Source: JBKEDC01 sp047972995 (GTDB taxonomy: Bacteria; Bacteroidota; Bacteroidia; Bacteroidales; Prolixibacteraceae). Taken from it: DNA of 64,000 nt. The notes beneath the pieces are model-generated. The model did no database searches and had not been told where the DNA came from. It saw only the letters and a program-made list of their open reading frames with translations. Position numbers and translations under genes: made by a program. Shown here piece after piece: positions 6,971-16,529 of the stretch; the first letter of the stretch is position 1, and the number at the start of each line of letters is the position of its first letter. The stretch covers positions 1 through 64,000 of the forward strand of contig JBKEBD010000004.1 in NCBI GenBank assembly GCA_047972995.1. The letters are read 5' to 3'.

Positions 6971-8803
6971 GTGCAAAGTCGTTCGTCTAGAGTATTTGTA
7001 GTTGGGGGAATATTTGTTGTTATTTCTCTCATTTTTATTGTGAAGCTTTTTTCTTTACAAGTGCTCAATAGCACCTATGAAGAGCGAGCTAAACGAAATG
7101 CACTGCGTAAAGTGGTAAGCTACCCCGGACGAGGGCTAATTAACGACCGCAACGGAAAACCCCTCGTGGAAAACAAGGCGGTGTATGATTTACTGGTAAC
7201 TCCTCGCGAGATTGGCACATTCGACACCATACAGCTTTGCAACATTCTAAGCATTGAGAAAAAAACACTCATTAAAGAACTGCAACGAGCTAAACGATAC
7301 AGCCGATATCGTCCATCGGTTATCGTAAAACAGTTTTCTCCACAAGCTAATGCTCGATTGCAAGAGAAACTGTATAAATATCCGGGATTCTATGTGCAGT
7401 CGAGAACAATTCGACAATATCCGAAACCCATCGCTGCTCACTTGCTTGGCTATGTGGGCGAGGTGAATAAGAGCCAGATTGAAACAAACAATTATTACAG
7501 TTTAGGCGATTACATTGGTATTTCAGGCATAGAACGTGCATATGAAGAAGAACTTCGAGGAAGAAAAGGCTCAAACTTCTTTTTGGTAGATGTGCACAAC
7601 CGAGTAAAAGGTTCTTATGAAGATGGGAAAAGTGATACCGCTGCCGTATTAGGAAATAGTCTTACTACAACTATCGACCGCGACTTGCAAGAATATGCAG
7701 AAAAGCTCATGCAAAACAAAAAAGGTGCTGTGGTTGCCATTGAGCCTAGCACTGGCGAAATATTGGCTTTCTATTCTGGACCTAGCTACAACCCCAATAG
7801 GTTAGTTGGTCGAGAACGAGGAAATAACTACATGGAACTGCTCAATGATTCGTTAAAACCATTGACTAACCGAGCTATTTCAGCAGCTTATTCTCCGGGA
7901 TCTACGTTCAAAATTCTCAATGGACTTATTGCATTACAAGAGGGAGTTATTACACCAAACACGGCATTTCCTTGCAGTGGCTCATCGTCAAAACCCATGC
8001 GCTGTACCCACTATCATGGTTCACCCGTTCGCCTGGACGACGCTATTGTTGAATCGTGTAACCCTTATTTCTTTCAAGCTTTCCGTGCCTCGATGGGATA
8101 CAAAGAAAACTCGGAAGAAAGTTATAGGGCATGGCGACAATATGCGCTCGAATTCGGACTTGGAACAAGGCTAGGATATGAATTTTATGGACAAACAACA
8201 GGAAATATTCCTACTGCCGACTTTTACAATAAAACTTATGGTAAAAACAGTTGGAATGCCTACACCATACGCTCGTTAGCTATTGGGCAGGGTGAGGTTA
8301 TCTTAACTCCGATACAATTGGCAAACTACACCGTAGTTCTAGCAAACCGAGGATACTATATTGAACCTCACTTGGTGAAACAAATCACTCGACAAGATAA
8401 CGTGCTTGAGGACTTACATTTCGAAAAACATCAAACATCAATTGATCCTAAATACTTCGAAATGGTGGCTCGCGACATGAAAACCATGATTGACCACAGC
8501 TCGGGTAGATATCAAGTGAAGGTAGATAGCCTCGACATTTGCGGGAAAACAGGAACTATTCAAAATGCTTCAGGAGGATCCGACCACTCTTCATTCATTG
8601 GTTTTGCTCCCTTAAACAACCCCAAGATAGCTATTGCCGTTTTTGTGGAAAACGGAGTTTGGGGCTCTCGATATGCTGCTCCTATTGCTTCATTATGTAT
8701 GGAGAAATACTTGCGCGGAGAAATAAAAAGTAGCAGACGACAAGCTGAAGAAATAAAAATTTCAAATATTAACTTACTTGGTATTCACAACGATGAGATC
8801 TAG
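6971..8803 (+). CDS. mrdA: Penicillin-binding protein 2 (elongasome transpeptidase)
   Basis: A class B transpeptidase that cross-links new peptidoglycan during cell elongation, partnered with RodA. It has an N-terminal membrane anchor (about residues 7-27), a dimerisation domain with RGLINDRNG, and the transpeptidase domain. Catalytic motifs are S311-TFK, S362-C-N and K526-TG. It has 610 residues. The start is GTG at 6971, one base after the mreD stop; no ATG is well placed nearby. The end overlaps the probable rodA ATG by 11 bp. Confidence 0.96.
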   Translation: MQSRSSRVFVVGGIFVVISLIFIVKLFSLQVLNSTYEERAKRNALRKVVSYPGRGLINDRNGKPLVENKAVYDLLVTPREIGTFDTIQLCNILSIEKKTLIKELQRAKRYSRYRPSVIVKQFSPQANARLQEKLYKYPGFYVQSRTIRQYPKPIAAHLLGYVGEVNKSQIETNNYYSLGDYIGISGIERAYEEELRGRKGSNFFLVDVHNRVKGSYEDGKSDTAAVLGNSLTTTIDRDLQEYAEKLMQNKKGAVVAIEPSTGEILAFYSGPSYNPNRLVGRERGNNYMELLNDSLKPLTNRAISAAYSPGSTFKILNGLIALQEGVITPNTAFPCSGSSSKPMRCTHYHGSPVRLDDAIVESCNPYFFQAFRASMGYKENSEESYRAWRQYALEFGLGTRLGYEFYGQTTGNIPTADFYNKTYGKNSWNAYTIRSLAIGQGEVILTPIQLANYTVVLANRGYYIEPHLVKQITRQDNVLEDLHFEKHQTSIDPKYFEMVARDMKTMIDHSSGRYQVKVDSLDICGKTGTIQNASGGSDHSSFIGFAPLNNPKIAIAVFVENGVWGSRYAAPIASLCMEKYLRGEIKSSRRQAEEIKISNINLLGIHNDEI

Positions 8804-10220
8804 AACAAATATATGGGCAAACATAGACTGGCTTACAATATTGTTGTATCTCACGCTATGTATTTTGGGCTGGGTGAATATCTATTCGGCAGTATATAAT
8901 GAGGAACACGCTAGTATGTTCGATATTACACAGCGCTATGGAAAACAAATGATATGGATTGCCGCTGCTTGCATTATTGGGATCATGATTTTATTTATCG
9001 ACAGTAAGTTTTTCCTGAGTTTCGCCTTCCCGTTCTACGGTTTCACGCTATTTCTACTTTTATCGGTTCTACTCTTTGGTAGCGAAGTAAATGGTGCAAA
9101 ATCATGGTTTCAAATTGGCAGCTTTGCCTTTCAGCCATCCGAGCTTACCAAAACAACAACGGCACTTGCCTTGGCTAGCTTCTTAAGCTCGTATAACTTC
9201 AAACCCGATTTTCGTTCCTCGTTTATCATTGCAGCTATAATAGGCACTCCTATATTGTTTATTTTACTTCAAAACGACACTGGTTCTGCTTTAGTATTCT
9301 TTGTTTTTGTACTTGTACTCTACCGTGAGGGACTACCTGGCATATTCTTATTTTTAGGCTTTGTAGCTGCGGTAACTTTCATTATTTCGCTTCTACTTCC
9401 CATTTTATTCAGTATTCTTACGATTAGCATTTGCTGCATATTCTCATTAGGAATTATTACTTCCGACTGGAAGAACATGACAAAGATGCTTATCATGTGT
9501 TTAAGTATCTTCGCGCTATTCTGGTTAGGAAACACGTTGCTTGGCTTCAATTTTTCGGAAACTCGGGTTGTAATTACCGCATTCCTTGCATTCTTTACAA
9601 TTTGTATTTTTTATGCATTTTCGCACAAAGTTAATAAAGCCGTGAGGTGGCTTCTTTTAGTTTATCTAGCATTAGTAGGGCTTAACCTCTCGGTAGATTA
9701 TGTGTTCGAAGAAGTTTTAGAACCCCACCAGCGGGTGCGTATTGAAGAGTTGTTGGGCATGAGTTCCGACCCCCTCGGCGCTGGATACAATGTCAATCAA
9801 TCTAAAATTGCTATCGGATCAGGTGGATTTTCTGGCAAAGGATTCTTACAAGGCACACAAACGAAATTCAATTTTGTGCCAGAGCAAAGTACCGACTTTA
9901 TTTTTTGCACCGTGGGTGAAGAATGGGGATTCTTGGGTACTTCCACTGTAATTATTTTATTTATCCTGCTTCTACTTCGTTTGCTTTTCTTAGCCGAAAG
10001 GCAACGCTCAGGATTCAGTCGAATTTATGGGTATAGTGTGGCTTGTATCTTGTTTTTCCACATGGCGGTAAATATTGCCATGACCATTGGTTTAGCTCCT
10101 GTAATTGGTATTCCTCTTCCTTTCTTTAGCTATGGAGGATCCTCATTATGGTCATTTACCATTATGTTGTTCATTTTCATTCGACTTGATGCCAGCAGAA
10201 GCGAAAAACTTTCAAACTAA
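8793..10220 (+). CDS. rodA: Peptidoglycan glycosyltransferase RodA (SEDS family)
   Basis: A polytopic SEDS glycosyltransferase that polymerises lipid II with PBP2. SEDS signatures are visible: GAKSWFQIGSFAFQPSEL, LQNDTGSALVFF, PEQSTDFIFCTVGEEWGF and PLPFFSYGGSS. I prefer ATG 8793 (475 residues), which overlaps the mrdA stop. A TTG at 8778 would add five residues. The protein is about 100 residues longer than the E. coli form, owing to extra hydrophobic segments in the middle (about 180-290), a feature I associate with Bacteroidetes homologues. It is the last gene of the mre operon. Confidence 0.95.
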   Translation: MRSRTNIWANIDWLTILLYLTLCILGWVNIYSAVYNEEHASMFDITQRYGKQMIWIAAACIIGIMILFIDSKFFLSFAFPFYGFTLFLLLSVLLFGSEVNGAKSWFQIGSFAFQPSELTKTTTALALASFLSSYNFKPDFRSSFIIAAIIGTPILFILLQNDTGSALVFFVFVLVLYREGLPGIFLFLGFVAAVTFIISLLLPILFSILTISICCIFSLGIITSDWKNMTKMLIMCLSIFALFWLGNTLLGFNFSETRVVITAFLAFFTICIFYAFSHKVNKAVRWLLLVYLALVGLNLSVDYVFEEVLEPHQRVRIEELLGMSSDPLGAGYNVNQSKIAIGSGGFSGKGFLQGTQTKFNFVPEQSTDFIFCTVGEEWGFLGTSTVIILFILLLLRLLFLAERQRSGFSRIYGYSVACILFFHMAVNIAMTIGLAPVIGIPLPFFSYGGSSLWSFTIMLFIFIRLDASRSEKLSN

Positions 10221-10452
10221 ACTCGAGAAACTAGATGATATAGCTTTGGCGGCATTTGTTACCCCAAGTGCAAACACTTAATTAGCTTAAAGTCCGTTTC
10301 GTTTGGTCGAACTACCTAAGTTTATCCTCCCTAGCGAGTTAGTTTTGTTCCCTCCGCTAGCGAAGCATTGTTGCCAACAAAAATGATGGTTAATTGTTTC
10401 TGAAAATGAACGCAACACAATGTTGTGCATGAAAATTTAATTCACAAAAAAC

Positions 10453-10686
10453 ATGGGAACATTCGACCATTTATTTAACGACTCATTCGATGAAAGCGTA
10501 GAAGGTATTGATTACATCATCAATGCTAAAGGACTTCGAGAAAATACGGAATTCTACTTGGCTAAGCGTGGCTATTGTTGTTCGAATGGCTGCAAAAACT
10601 GTCCTTACAGCCCACGAGCTGTTAAAGGGAATAGGCAACTAAGACGCGATGTCTCCTTAAAATATAAGCTCAACAAAGGGCATTAA
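10453..10686 (+). CDS. Small cysteine-rich DUF5522 protein
   Basis: A 77-residue protein with the conserved core FYLAKRGYCCSNGCKNCPYSP. The four cysteines (CC-x4-C-x2-C) suggest a metal site. DUF5522 proteins are widespread in Bacteroidetes and have no established function. It starts at an ATG 13 nt after ATTTAATTCAC and stands alone between rodA and a convergent START-like gene. Confidence 0.85.
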   Translation: MGTFDHLFNDSFDESVEGIDYIINAKGLRENTEFYLAKRGYCCSNGCKNCPYSPRAVKGNRQLRRDVSLKYKLNKGH

Positions 10687-10824
10687 TCTACCAATCGAAG
10701 TTCTAATAAAAGTTCATCGGCTGTAATCTAGGCTAGAGCCTTCTGCCCTATTCTAAAAAACAGAACAGTCGATGGGAAATCTTCATTCAAAACTTAGATT
10801 ATAGAAACTTGCTAAACGCTAGCA

Positions 10825-11208
10825 TTAAGCTCCTAAAACTCTTCGGAGGTGTTCAATTTGAGTTTCCCACAACTCACGCTGCGACTCTTCTTCTCCAAAC
10901 TCCACGGTATCGATCACTATGAGCGATACATCTTCTGTGAGTTCTAGCTTATTCACTTTAAACTCGAAGCTATATTCTAGCTCATCGTGTTCTAGCCACC
11001 GAAAACAGACGTTTTCATTTTTATTTCTACAAATCAGCTCTGCTTCCTGAGGATATCCATCCCAAATAAAAGTGAAGTGTTCGCCGTCCACTTTCACATC
11101 ATCGGCAAACCATTCTGCCAATCCTGAAGCCGTACTCAGCCGTTTAAATAACACGTTTATGGAGCAATTCAAGGCAAACTCTAGGGTAATTTTATTCAAG
11201 TTTTGCAT
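10825..11208 (-). CDS. START-like (SRPBCC fold) domain protein
   Basis: A 127-residue protein typical of a Bacteroidetes START-like family. It carries the conserved GLAEWFADDVKVDGEHFTFIW, HDELEYSFEF and a C-terminal helix LWETQIEHLRRVLGA. The fold forms a hydrophobic ligand pocket; the ligand is unknown. I chose ATG 11208, giving MQNLNKITLEF, because family members start just before the first strand. The in-frame ATG at 11253 would add 15 unconserved residues. Confidence 0.8.
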   Translation of the reverse strand: MQNLNKITLEFALNCSINVLFKRLSTASGLAEWFADDVKVDGEHFTFIWDGYPQEAELICRNKNENVCFRWLEHDELEYSFEFKVNKLELTEDVSLIVIDTVEFGEEESQRELWETQIEHLRRVLGA

Positions 11209-11356
11209 ATGCTTTCTTGTTAAATTTCGCACAATATACTTAAAATCATGCACATTACAACAAAAAAACGGTTCACAAGTTGAAAGTATTTTATTAAATA
11301 TTTGTCAACACTTGCTAGTAGAACGATAAACAGTACCGCTTTAAACCCTTTCTTTT

Positions 11357-12826
11357 CTAAAAGAACTGGCGAAGCTCTTTGTATTCTAGCTTGCCCACTA
11401 CGGTCAAGAAAATGATAAATAACAGACTATCGAACACATAACTCCATGCTGTACTGTCAATCGTTACGATGATTGATATGGCATAAATAACTAAACACAA
11501 TGCGAAGTAAAATCCAATGCGCTTAATCGGATAGTTTATTGGGAAATGCTTCTGCCCCACCACATAAGAAAGTACCATCATTAACGCATAAGATATCAAC
11601 ACAGCATAGGCAGAAGCCATATAACCATAGGTAGGAATGAAAAGCAAATTGATGAGCAAGGTTATGCCAGCTCCTGCCAAGGCGAAATAGGCTCCAAAAC
11701 GTGTCTTGTCGGTGAGTTTATACCAGAGTGAGAGTGTGTAATACACCCCTAAAAATAGATTTGCCATCAGGATAATTGGCACAATTTTCAAACCACTATA
11801 ATACGATTCGTCAATAATGTTCAGCGATTTAAACACATCAACAAATAGCGATATTCCCAGAAAAATAACGAGCCCAAAGATGGAGAAATACTTCAAAATA
11901 TGCGCATAGCCACGTTTGTTATCCTCATTCTTTTCTTGCGAAAAGAAAAATGGTTCAAAAGCATATCTAAAAGCCTGAATGAACATATTCATAATAACTG
12001 CCAACTTATAATTAGCGCCATAAATACCTAGTTGGGTCATGGGTTGTACTGAATCAGGCAACAAAATGGGAAGTAATATTTTATCAATGTTCTGATTAAC
12101 CATGCCTGCAATTCCTACAAGGAGAATGGGGAACGAATACCACAATATTTCGCGTAACAAACTTTTATTAAATCGCCAAGTGATTTTCATGTCGGGAATC
12201 AACAACAACAGCACCAATGCGCTTGCTACCAAATTTGAAATAAACACATACCCCACGCCAATCTCAGATGAATAAATAAATCGAATCACACTATCGGGAT
12301 GTGCAGCCAACAAACTAGGACAAATACTCAAAAAGAAAATATTCAAAAAGATATTGGTGAAGATACTCACGATCTTCAATGTGGCAAATTTAATGGGGCG
12401 CCCTTCAATGCGCAATTTGGCAAAAGGAATGCTTGTGAAAGCATCGAAAGCCATGATAAGTGCGATCCATCGAATATATTCGGGGTGATTGGCATAGCCC
12501 ATCCAGTGGGCAATGTTTGTCGAAAAAGTTAAAGCTACTAGCAAAAAACCGACAGAGGTTGCAAATAGGCTCACCAACGAAGTGGAATAGACCAGCTCTT
12601 TATCTTCTGCACGCGAGGCATAACGGAAATAGCCCGTTTCCATGCCATAGGTGAGTATCACCAAAACAAATGCCATATAAGAAAACAAATTGGTAACCAC
12701 CCCATATTCACTCGGCAAAAACAAATGCGAATAATAAGGCACCAACCACCAATTCAGGAAACGTCCCACTATGCTGCTCACGCCATAAATGGCAGTGTCG
12801 CTTGCTAACTTTTTAAATTGACTCAA
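11357..12826 (-). CDS. Polysaccharide/oligosaccharide flippase (Wzx/MATE-like)
   Basis: A 489-residue membrane protein with about 12-14 hydrophobic helices, starting with TAIYGVSSIVGRFLNWWLVPYY, a common N-terminus of Bacteroidetes polysaccharide biosynthesis proteins. Its probable role is flipping lipid-linked saccharides across the inner membrane. No glycosyltransferase cluster surrounds it, so it is likely a housekeeping copy for LPS or a conserved glycan. A TATCTTTG box (12844-12851, reverse strand) lies 18 bp upstream. It is divergent from the LptF/LptG gene. Confidence 0.88.
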   Translation of the reverse strand: MSQFKKLASDTAIYGVSSIVGRFLNWWLVPYYSHLFLPSEYGVVTNLFSYMAFVLVILTYGMETGYFRYASRAEDKELVYSTSLVSLFATSVGFLLVALTFSTNIAHWMGYANHPEYIRWIALIMAFDAFTSIPFAKLRIEGRPIKFATLKIVSIFTNIFLNIFFLSICPSLLAAHPDSVIRFIYSSEIGVGYVFISNLVASALVLLLLIPDMKITWRFNKSLLREILWYSFPILLVGIAGMVNQNIDKILLPILLPDSVQPMTQLGIYGANYKLAVIMNMFIQAFRYAFEPFFFSQEKNEDNKRGYAHILKYFSIFGLVIFLGISLFVDVFKSLNIIDESYYSGLKIVPIILMANLFLGVYYTLSLWYKLTDKTRFGAYFALAGAGITLLINLLFIPTYGYMASAYAVLISYALMMVLSYVVGQKHFPINYPIKRIGFYFALCLVIYAISIIVTIDSTAWSYVFDSLLFIIFLTVVGKLEYKELRQFF

Positions 12827-12843
12827 AACGATTATTTTATTTG

Positions 12844-12851
12844 CAAAGATA
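12844..12851 (-). promoter_or_regulatory. -7 box of the flippase gene
   Basis: TATCTTTG on the reverse strand, a perfect match to TAnnTTTG, placed 18 bp from the ATG at 12826. Confidence 0.6.
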
Positions 12852-12949
12852 CAAGGCTTAAATGAATTTCATCTCACAAATTGATGATTGATTTCTAAAT
12901 TATGACAAGCAATCGCCACACTCTTTAGTCATACATTAGCATAAATAGT

Positions 12950-12957
12950 TATCTTTG
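12950..12957 (+). promoter_or_regulatory. -7 box of the LptF/LptG-ribBA unit
   Basis: TATCTTTG on the plus strand, 44 bp before the ATG at 13002. A TTTA about 22 bp upstream is only a weak -33 candidate. Confidence 0.6.
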
Positions 12958-13001
12958 TCCTCATAACTAGACGAAGATCTAAGTTTATAGTTAATTCAAT
13001 C

Positions 13002-14504
13002 ATGAAAAAATTACATCGATATATCGTCAGTAGCTTTATTGGTCCATTCATCATGACCTTTTTTATTTGCGTTTTTGTGCTTCTCATGCAATTTTTGTGG
13101 AAGTATATAGACGAAATGGTAGGTAAAGGATTAGAGTGGAACGTGCTTGCTGAACTCATGTTTTATGCCGCTGTGGGATTAACGCCTATGGCATTCCCGC
13201 TTGCCATGCTGCTTGCTTCTATCATGACCTTTGGTAGTCTTGGTGAAAACTACGAGCTTGTGGCTATGAAAGCCTCGGGTATATCGTTGTTACGCATTAT
13301 GCAACCGCTTATTTTTGTGGCGATCGGCTTGACAGCTTTCGCCTTTTATTGTTCCAATAGCATACTGCCCAAAACTAACCTAAAGTTTAACGCCATTATG
13401 CGGAGTGTGCAAAAACAGAAACCCGAAATGGCTGTTACCGAGGGCGTATTTTCGAATGAAATTGATGGTTATAGCATTAAAGTGGAAAGCAAAAACCGTG
13501 AAAATGGAATGATGTATAAACTCTTGATTTACGACCATACCGACAATCAAGGAAACGTATCGGTAACGCTTGCCGATTCTGGAAGAATGGATATTTCTGC
13601 CGATAAGAAAAATATGATTATGACGCTCTACGCTGGCGAAAGCTGCACCGAAGAAGATTATCAGGAAAACAAACGCTCGAAGCGTTATAAATTTCGCCGT
13701 TCGTATTTTCAGAAGCAAATCATGCACGTTCCCATTTCAGGATTCAGCTTTGAAGAAACCAATAGCGACAATTTTAGGAACTCTTTCCGAATGCAGAACA
13801 TCGACCAGCTGCATTACTTTGAAGATTCACTACAAAGCGAATATGCCGGCAAAGTACGCCGATTTGCCCTCAACTTGCGCTATAACCATGCACTAAACAC
13901 TAACACTCGAATTCTTGCAAACAAGCAAGATTCTACTGCTGTGCAAGAAGATTATCGCCCGTTTACGCTTCAAACCGCCATTAACACCGACAGCCTTTGG
14001 ACTCGTGTTGAACCTAACCAATATCAGGATGTTATTAATACAGCTTTGCGCGATGCGCGACGAAACAAGCAGACGATTAATCAGAACTTAATGGAGATTA
14101 CAAGCTTCAAAAAGAATATGAACAGATATAGCATGGAGATTCACCGTAAATTTACGTGGTCGGTGGCCTGCTTGGTATTCTTCTTTATTGGGGCTCCTTT
14201 GGGTGCCATCATTCGAAAAGGAGGACTAGGACTCCCCACGGTGATATCTATTCTTCTGTTTATTTCCTATTATATTGTGTCGATTACAGGTGAAAAATTT
14301 GCTCGCGAAGATGTTTGGATGATTCCCAATGGAATGTGGTTTGGTACGCTCATCTTCTTGCCTTTTGGCATCTTCCTCACCGTAAAAGCTGTGAGCGACT
14401 CGGAACTACTGAGCACTGAATCGCAAACTGACAAGCTGAAAAAGTTTTGGAAAAAAATTAAGAACTTAAAAAAAACAGAAAACAATGACTCCATACAAGC
14501 TTAA
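13002..14504 (+). CDS. LptF/LptG family LPS export permease
   Basis: An inner-membrane permease of the YjgP/YjgQ family, part of the ABC machine that extracts LPS for transport to the outer membrane. The N-terminus MKKLHRYIVSSFIGPFIMTF and the motif GLTPMAFPLAMLLASIMTFG are family hallmarks. A large periplasmic domain (about 110-370) separates the N-terminal helices from three C-terminal ones (FFFIGAPLGAIIRKGGLGLP). It has 500 residues, longer than E. coli LptF/LptG (about 360) because of an extended middle. It cannot be assigned to F or G. The end overlaps ribBA by 20 bp, so co-transcription is likely. Confidence 0.9.
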   Translation: MKKLHRYIVSSFIGPFIMTFFICVFVLLMQFLWKYIDEMVGKGLEWNVLAELMFYAAVGLTPMAFPLAMLLASIMTFGSLGENYELVAMKASGISLLRIMQPLIFVAIGLTAFAFYCSNSILPKTNLKFNAIMRSVQKQKPEMAVTEGVFSNEIDGYSIKVESKNRENGMMYKLLIYDHTDNQGNVSVTLADSGRMDISADKKNMIMTLYAGESCTEEDYQENKRSKRYKFRRSYFQKQIMHVPISGFSFEETNSDNFRNSFRMQNIDQLHYFEDSLQSEYAGKVRRFALNLRYNHALNTNTRILANKQDSTAVQEDYRPFTLQTAINTDSLWTRVEPNQYQDVINTALRDARRNKQTINQNLMEITSFKKNMNRYSMEIHRKFTWSVACLVFFFIGAPLGAIIRKGGLGLPTVISILLFISYYIVSITGEKFAREDVWMIPNGMWFGTLIFLPFGIFLTVKAVSDSELLSTESQTDKLKKFWKKIKNLKKTENNDSIQA

Positions 14505-15717
14505 CACCATCCCAGAAGCCATCGAGGCTATAAGAAATGGCGAAATCATCATTGTGGTTGATGATGAAGATAGAGAAAATGAAGGCGACTTTATAGCTGC
14601 TGCCGAGAAAATAACTCCTGAAATGGTGAATTTCATGGCAACTCATGGTCGCGGTTTAATGTGTGCTCCGCTAACAGAGGCTCGATGCGAGGAACTCGAA
14701 TTAGAACTCATGGTTGGCAAAAACACTGCCACGCATGAAACTCCATTTACGGTATCGGTCGATTTACTTGGAAATGGATGTACCACTGGTATATCGGCTT
14801 CCGACAGATCTAAAACCATTCAAGCATTAGTAGATCCGAATACTAAACCTTCAGACCTTGGTCGCCCAGGACACATTTTCCCACTTAAAGCGAAGAACAA
14901 AGGGGTTATTAGAAGAGCAGGACACACCGAAGCTGCTGTAGATTTAGCTCGATTGGCAGGGCTGCATCCGGCAGGTGTGCTAATTGAAATTATGAATGAA
15001 GATGGTACCATGGCTCGACTTCCTGAGCTAGCCGTATTGGCCGAACGATTCCAAATGAAACTCATTTGCATTAAAGACCTCATTCAATACATTCTAGAAA
15101 CAGAAAGCCTTATTGAACGAGGCGAAGAAGTAAGCATGCCTACTCGATATGGCGACTTCCGAGTGGTTCCTTTCCGCCAAAATTCAAATGGCATAGAGCA
15201 CATAGCACTCATTAAGGGAACTTGGGAAAAGGATGAAGAAATACTTGTTCGTATGCATTCATCATGCATGACTGGCGATATATTTGGATCAAAAAGATGC
15301 GAATGTGGCGATCAACTTCACGAAGCCATGAAAATGATTGACGAAGAAGGAAAGGGAGTCATCGTTTACATGATGCAAGAAGGACGTGGCATTGGACTAA
15401 TGAATAAAATTGCCGCTTACAAACTGCAAGACGAAGGACTTGATACTGTTGATGCAAACATACATCTCGGATTTCAAGCTGACGAGCGCGATTATGGCGT
15501 TGGGGCTCAAATTTTGCGTAGACTTGGCGTGAGCAAAATGCGACTACTTACTAACAATCCAATCAAGCGTGTGGGTATTGAAGGATATGGTCTTCAGGTA
15601 ACTGAAAATGTGGCTATTGAAATTCAGCCTAACGAGCACAATCAGCGTTATATGCAAACCAAACGCGACCGTATGGGGCACGTATTGCAACAATTCTCTT
15701 ACGACAAGAAAAATTAA
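14485..15717 (+). CDS. ribBA: Bifunctional DHBP synthase / GTP cyclohydrolase II
   Basis: Supplies both precursors of riboflavin: the N-terminal half converts ribulose 5-phosphate to dihydroxybutanone phosphate and the C-terminal half opens GTP. The DHBP synthase motif DDEDRENEGDF lies near residues 26-36 and RAGHTEAAVDL near 145. The cyclohydrolase has the zinc motif C-x10-C-x-C (SCMTGDIFGSKRCECG) and EGRGIGL. It has 410 residues, normal. It overlaps the upstream permease gene and ends just before a strong terminator shared with the convergent S24 gene. No FMN riboswitch is expected within an overlap, and none is visible. Confidence 0.97.
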   Translation: MTPYKLNTIPEAIEAIRNGEIIIVVDDEDRENEGDFIAAAEKITPEMVNFMATHGRGLMCAPLTEARCEELELELMVGKNTATHETPFTVSVDLLGNGCTTGISASDRSKTIQALVDPNTKPSDLGRPGHIFPLKAKNKGVIRRAGHTEAAVDLARLAGLHPAGVLIEIMNEDGTMARLPELAVLAERFQMKLICIKDLIQYILETESLIERGEEVSMPTRYGDFRVVPFRQNSNGIEHIALIKGTWEKDEEILVRMHSSCMTGDIFGSKRCECGDQLHEAMKMIDEEGKGVIVYMMQEGRGIGLMNKIAAYKLQDEGLDTVDANIHLGFQADERDYGVGAQILRRLGVSKMRLLTNNPIKRVGIEGYGLQVTENVAIEIQPNEHNQRYMQTKRDRMGHVLQQFSYDKKN

Positions 15718-15723
15718 CAAGGG

Positions 15724-15781
15724 ATAATACCCATAAAAAAAGCGAGCAATTTAAATTGTTCGCTTTTTTTATGGGTATTAT
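15724..15781. terminator. Bidirectional terminator between ribBA and the S24 regulator
   Basis: A near-perfect inverted repeat with about 29-bp arms (GATAATACCCATAAAAAAAG and its complement) and one G-T pair. The inner arm carries A-runs on one side and T-runs on the other, so it can terminate transcripts from both directions. Confidence 0.9.
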
Positions 15782-15798
15782 CTGAATAAGATTAGCGG

Positions 15799-16458
15799 TT
15801 AAATCATGGCTCGATAGTTAATAACGGCTTTAACTAGTGCTGCTGCTTTTAAGTCTTCCAAACGATACTCCTTAGGGGTGTGGTGCTGATTCTGACTAAT
15901 TAGCATAATGCTTTCTGGTGTCTTACCTTGTTGTACAAACTTTATGGTAAGCATTTCTTCGCCATCGAAATTAAAATACAAGATATACATTTCGCCCCAG
16001 ATGAGTAATTCGGGCAGTCTATTCACCATTTTATAAACCACCAAATCGCCGTTCTTTACCAACGGATACATTGAATCGCCACGAGCAAAAAGTGCCCCAT
16101 CTGCTTTGGGCAAATTTGGAATCATGAGGTGATCGGAAGGATTCACATTTTGGTTATCTAAAAATATGTCGGCAATGCCTGCTGTGGCTTCCATTTCATA
16201 GATAGGCACAATTTGATGCTCGAAGTTTGCATCACTCCTTAGGCGACGATAAGTGCTTCTAGAAGTACTCATATTATAGTCCTCTATGTTTTGCACTTGC
16301 AGCTTGTCTCTAAATTTATCATAGAATGATCGTGGAACAGGGTCTAATCCATTCTCTATTCGCGAAAGGAAAGGCTGCTGCACCTCTAACACTTCGGCCA
16401 ACTGCTTTTGGGTTAGCTGAAGATCTTTACGCAACTTCTTAAGGTCTAATGATTCCAT
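15799..16458 (-). CDS. XRE-type repressor with S24 (LexA/CI-like) peptidase domain
   Basis: A 219-residue two-domain regulator. Residues 5-60 are an XRE helix-turn-helix (LQLTQKQLAEVLEVQQPFLS). Residues 82-219 form a LexA-like autoprotease with a probable Ala93-Gly94 cleavage site, nucleophile Ser129 in GDSMYP and general-base Lys173 in TIKFV. The protein should bind an operator and be inactivated by RecA-stimulated or induced self-cleavage. It lies 72 bp downstream of mfd on the same strand and has its own possible -7 box (16477-16484). A role in a DNA-damage response is inferred from architecture and neighbour; a domesticated phage repressor is the alternative. Confidence 0.85.
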   Translation of the reverse strand: MESLDLKKLRKDLQLTQKQLAEVLEVQQPFLSRIENGLDPVPRSFYDKFRDKLQVQNIEDYNMSTSRSTYRRLRSDANFEHQIVPIYEMEATAGIADIFLDNQNVNPSDHLMIPNLPKADGALFARGDSMYPLVKNGDLVVYKMVNRLPELLIWGEMYILYFNFDGEEMLTIKFVQQGKTPESIMLISQNQHHTPKEYRLEDLKAAALVKAVINYRAMI

Positions 16459-16476
16459 AATTTCTTTATATTTTTA

Positions 16477-16484
16477 GCAAATAT
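16477..16484 (-). promoter_or_regulatory. -7 box of the S24 regulator gene
   Basis: TATATTTG on the reverse strand, 19 bp before the ATG at 16458. It sits in an AT-rich alternating stretch (TATATATAATATATA) that could hold an operator. Confidence 0.5.
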
Positions 16485-16529
16485 ATATAATATATACTAC
16501 ATATCAAACTTAAATATAAAATAGCAAAA

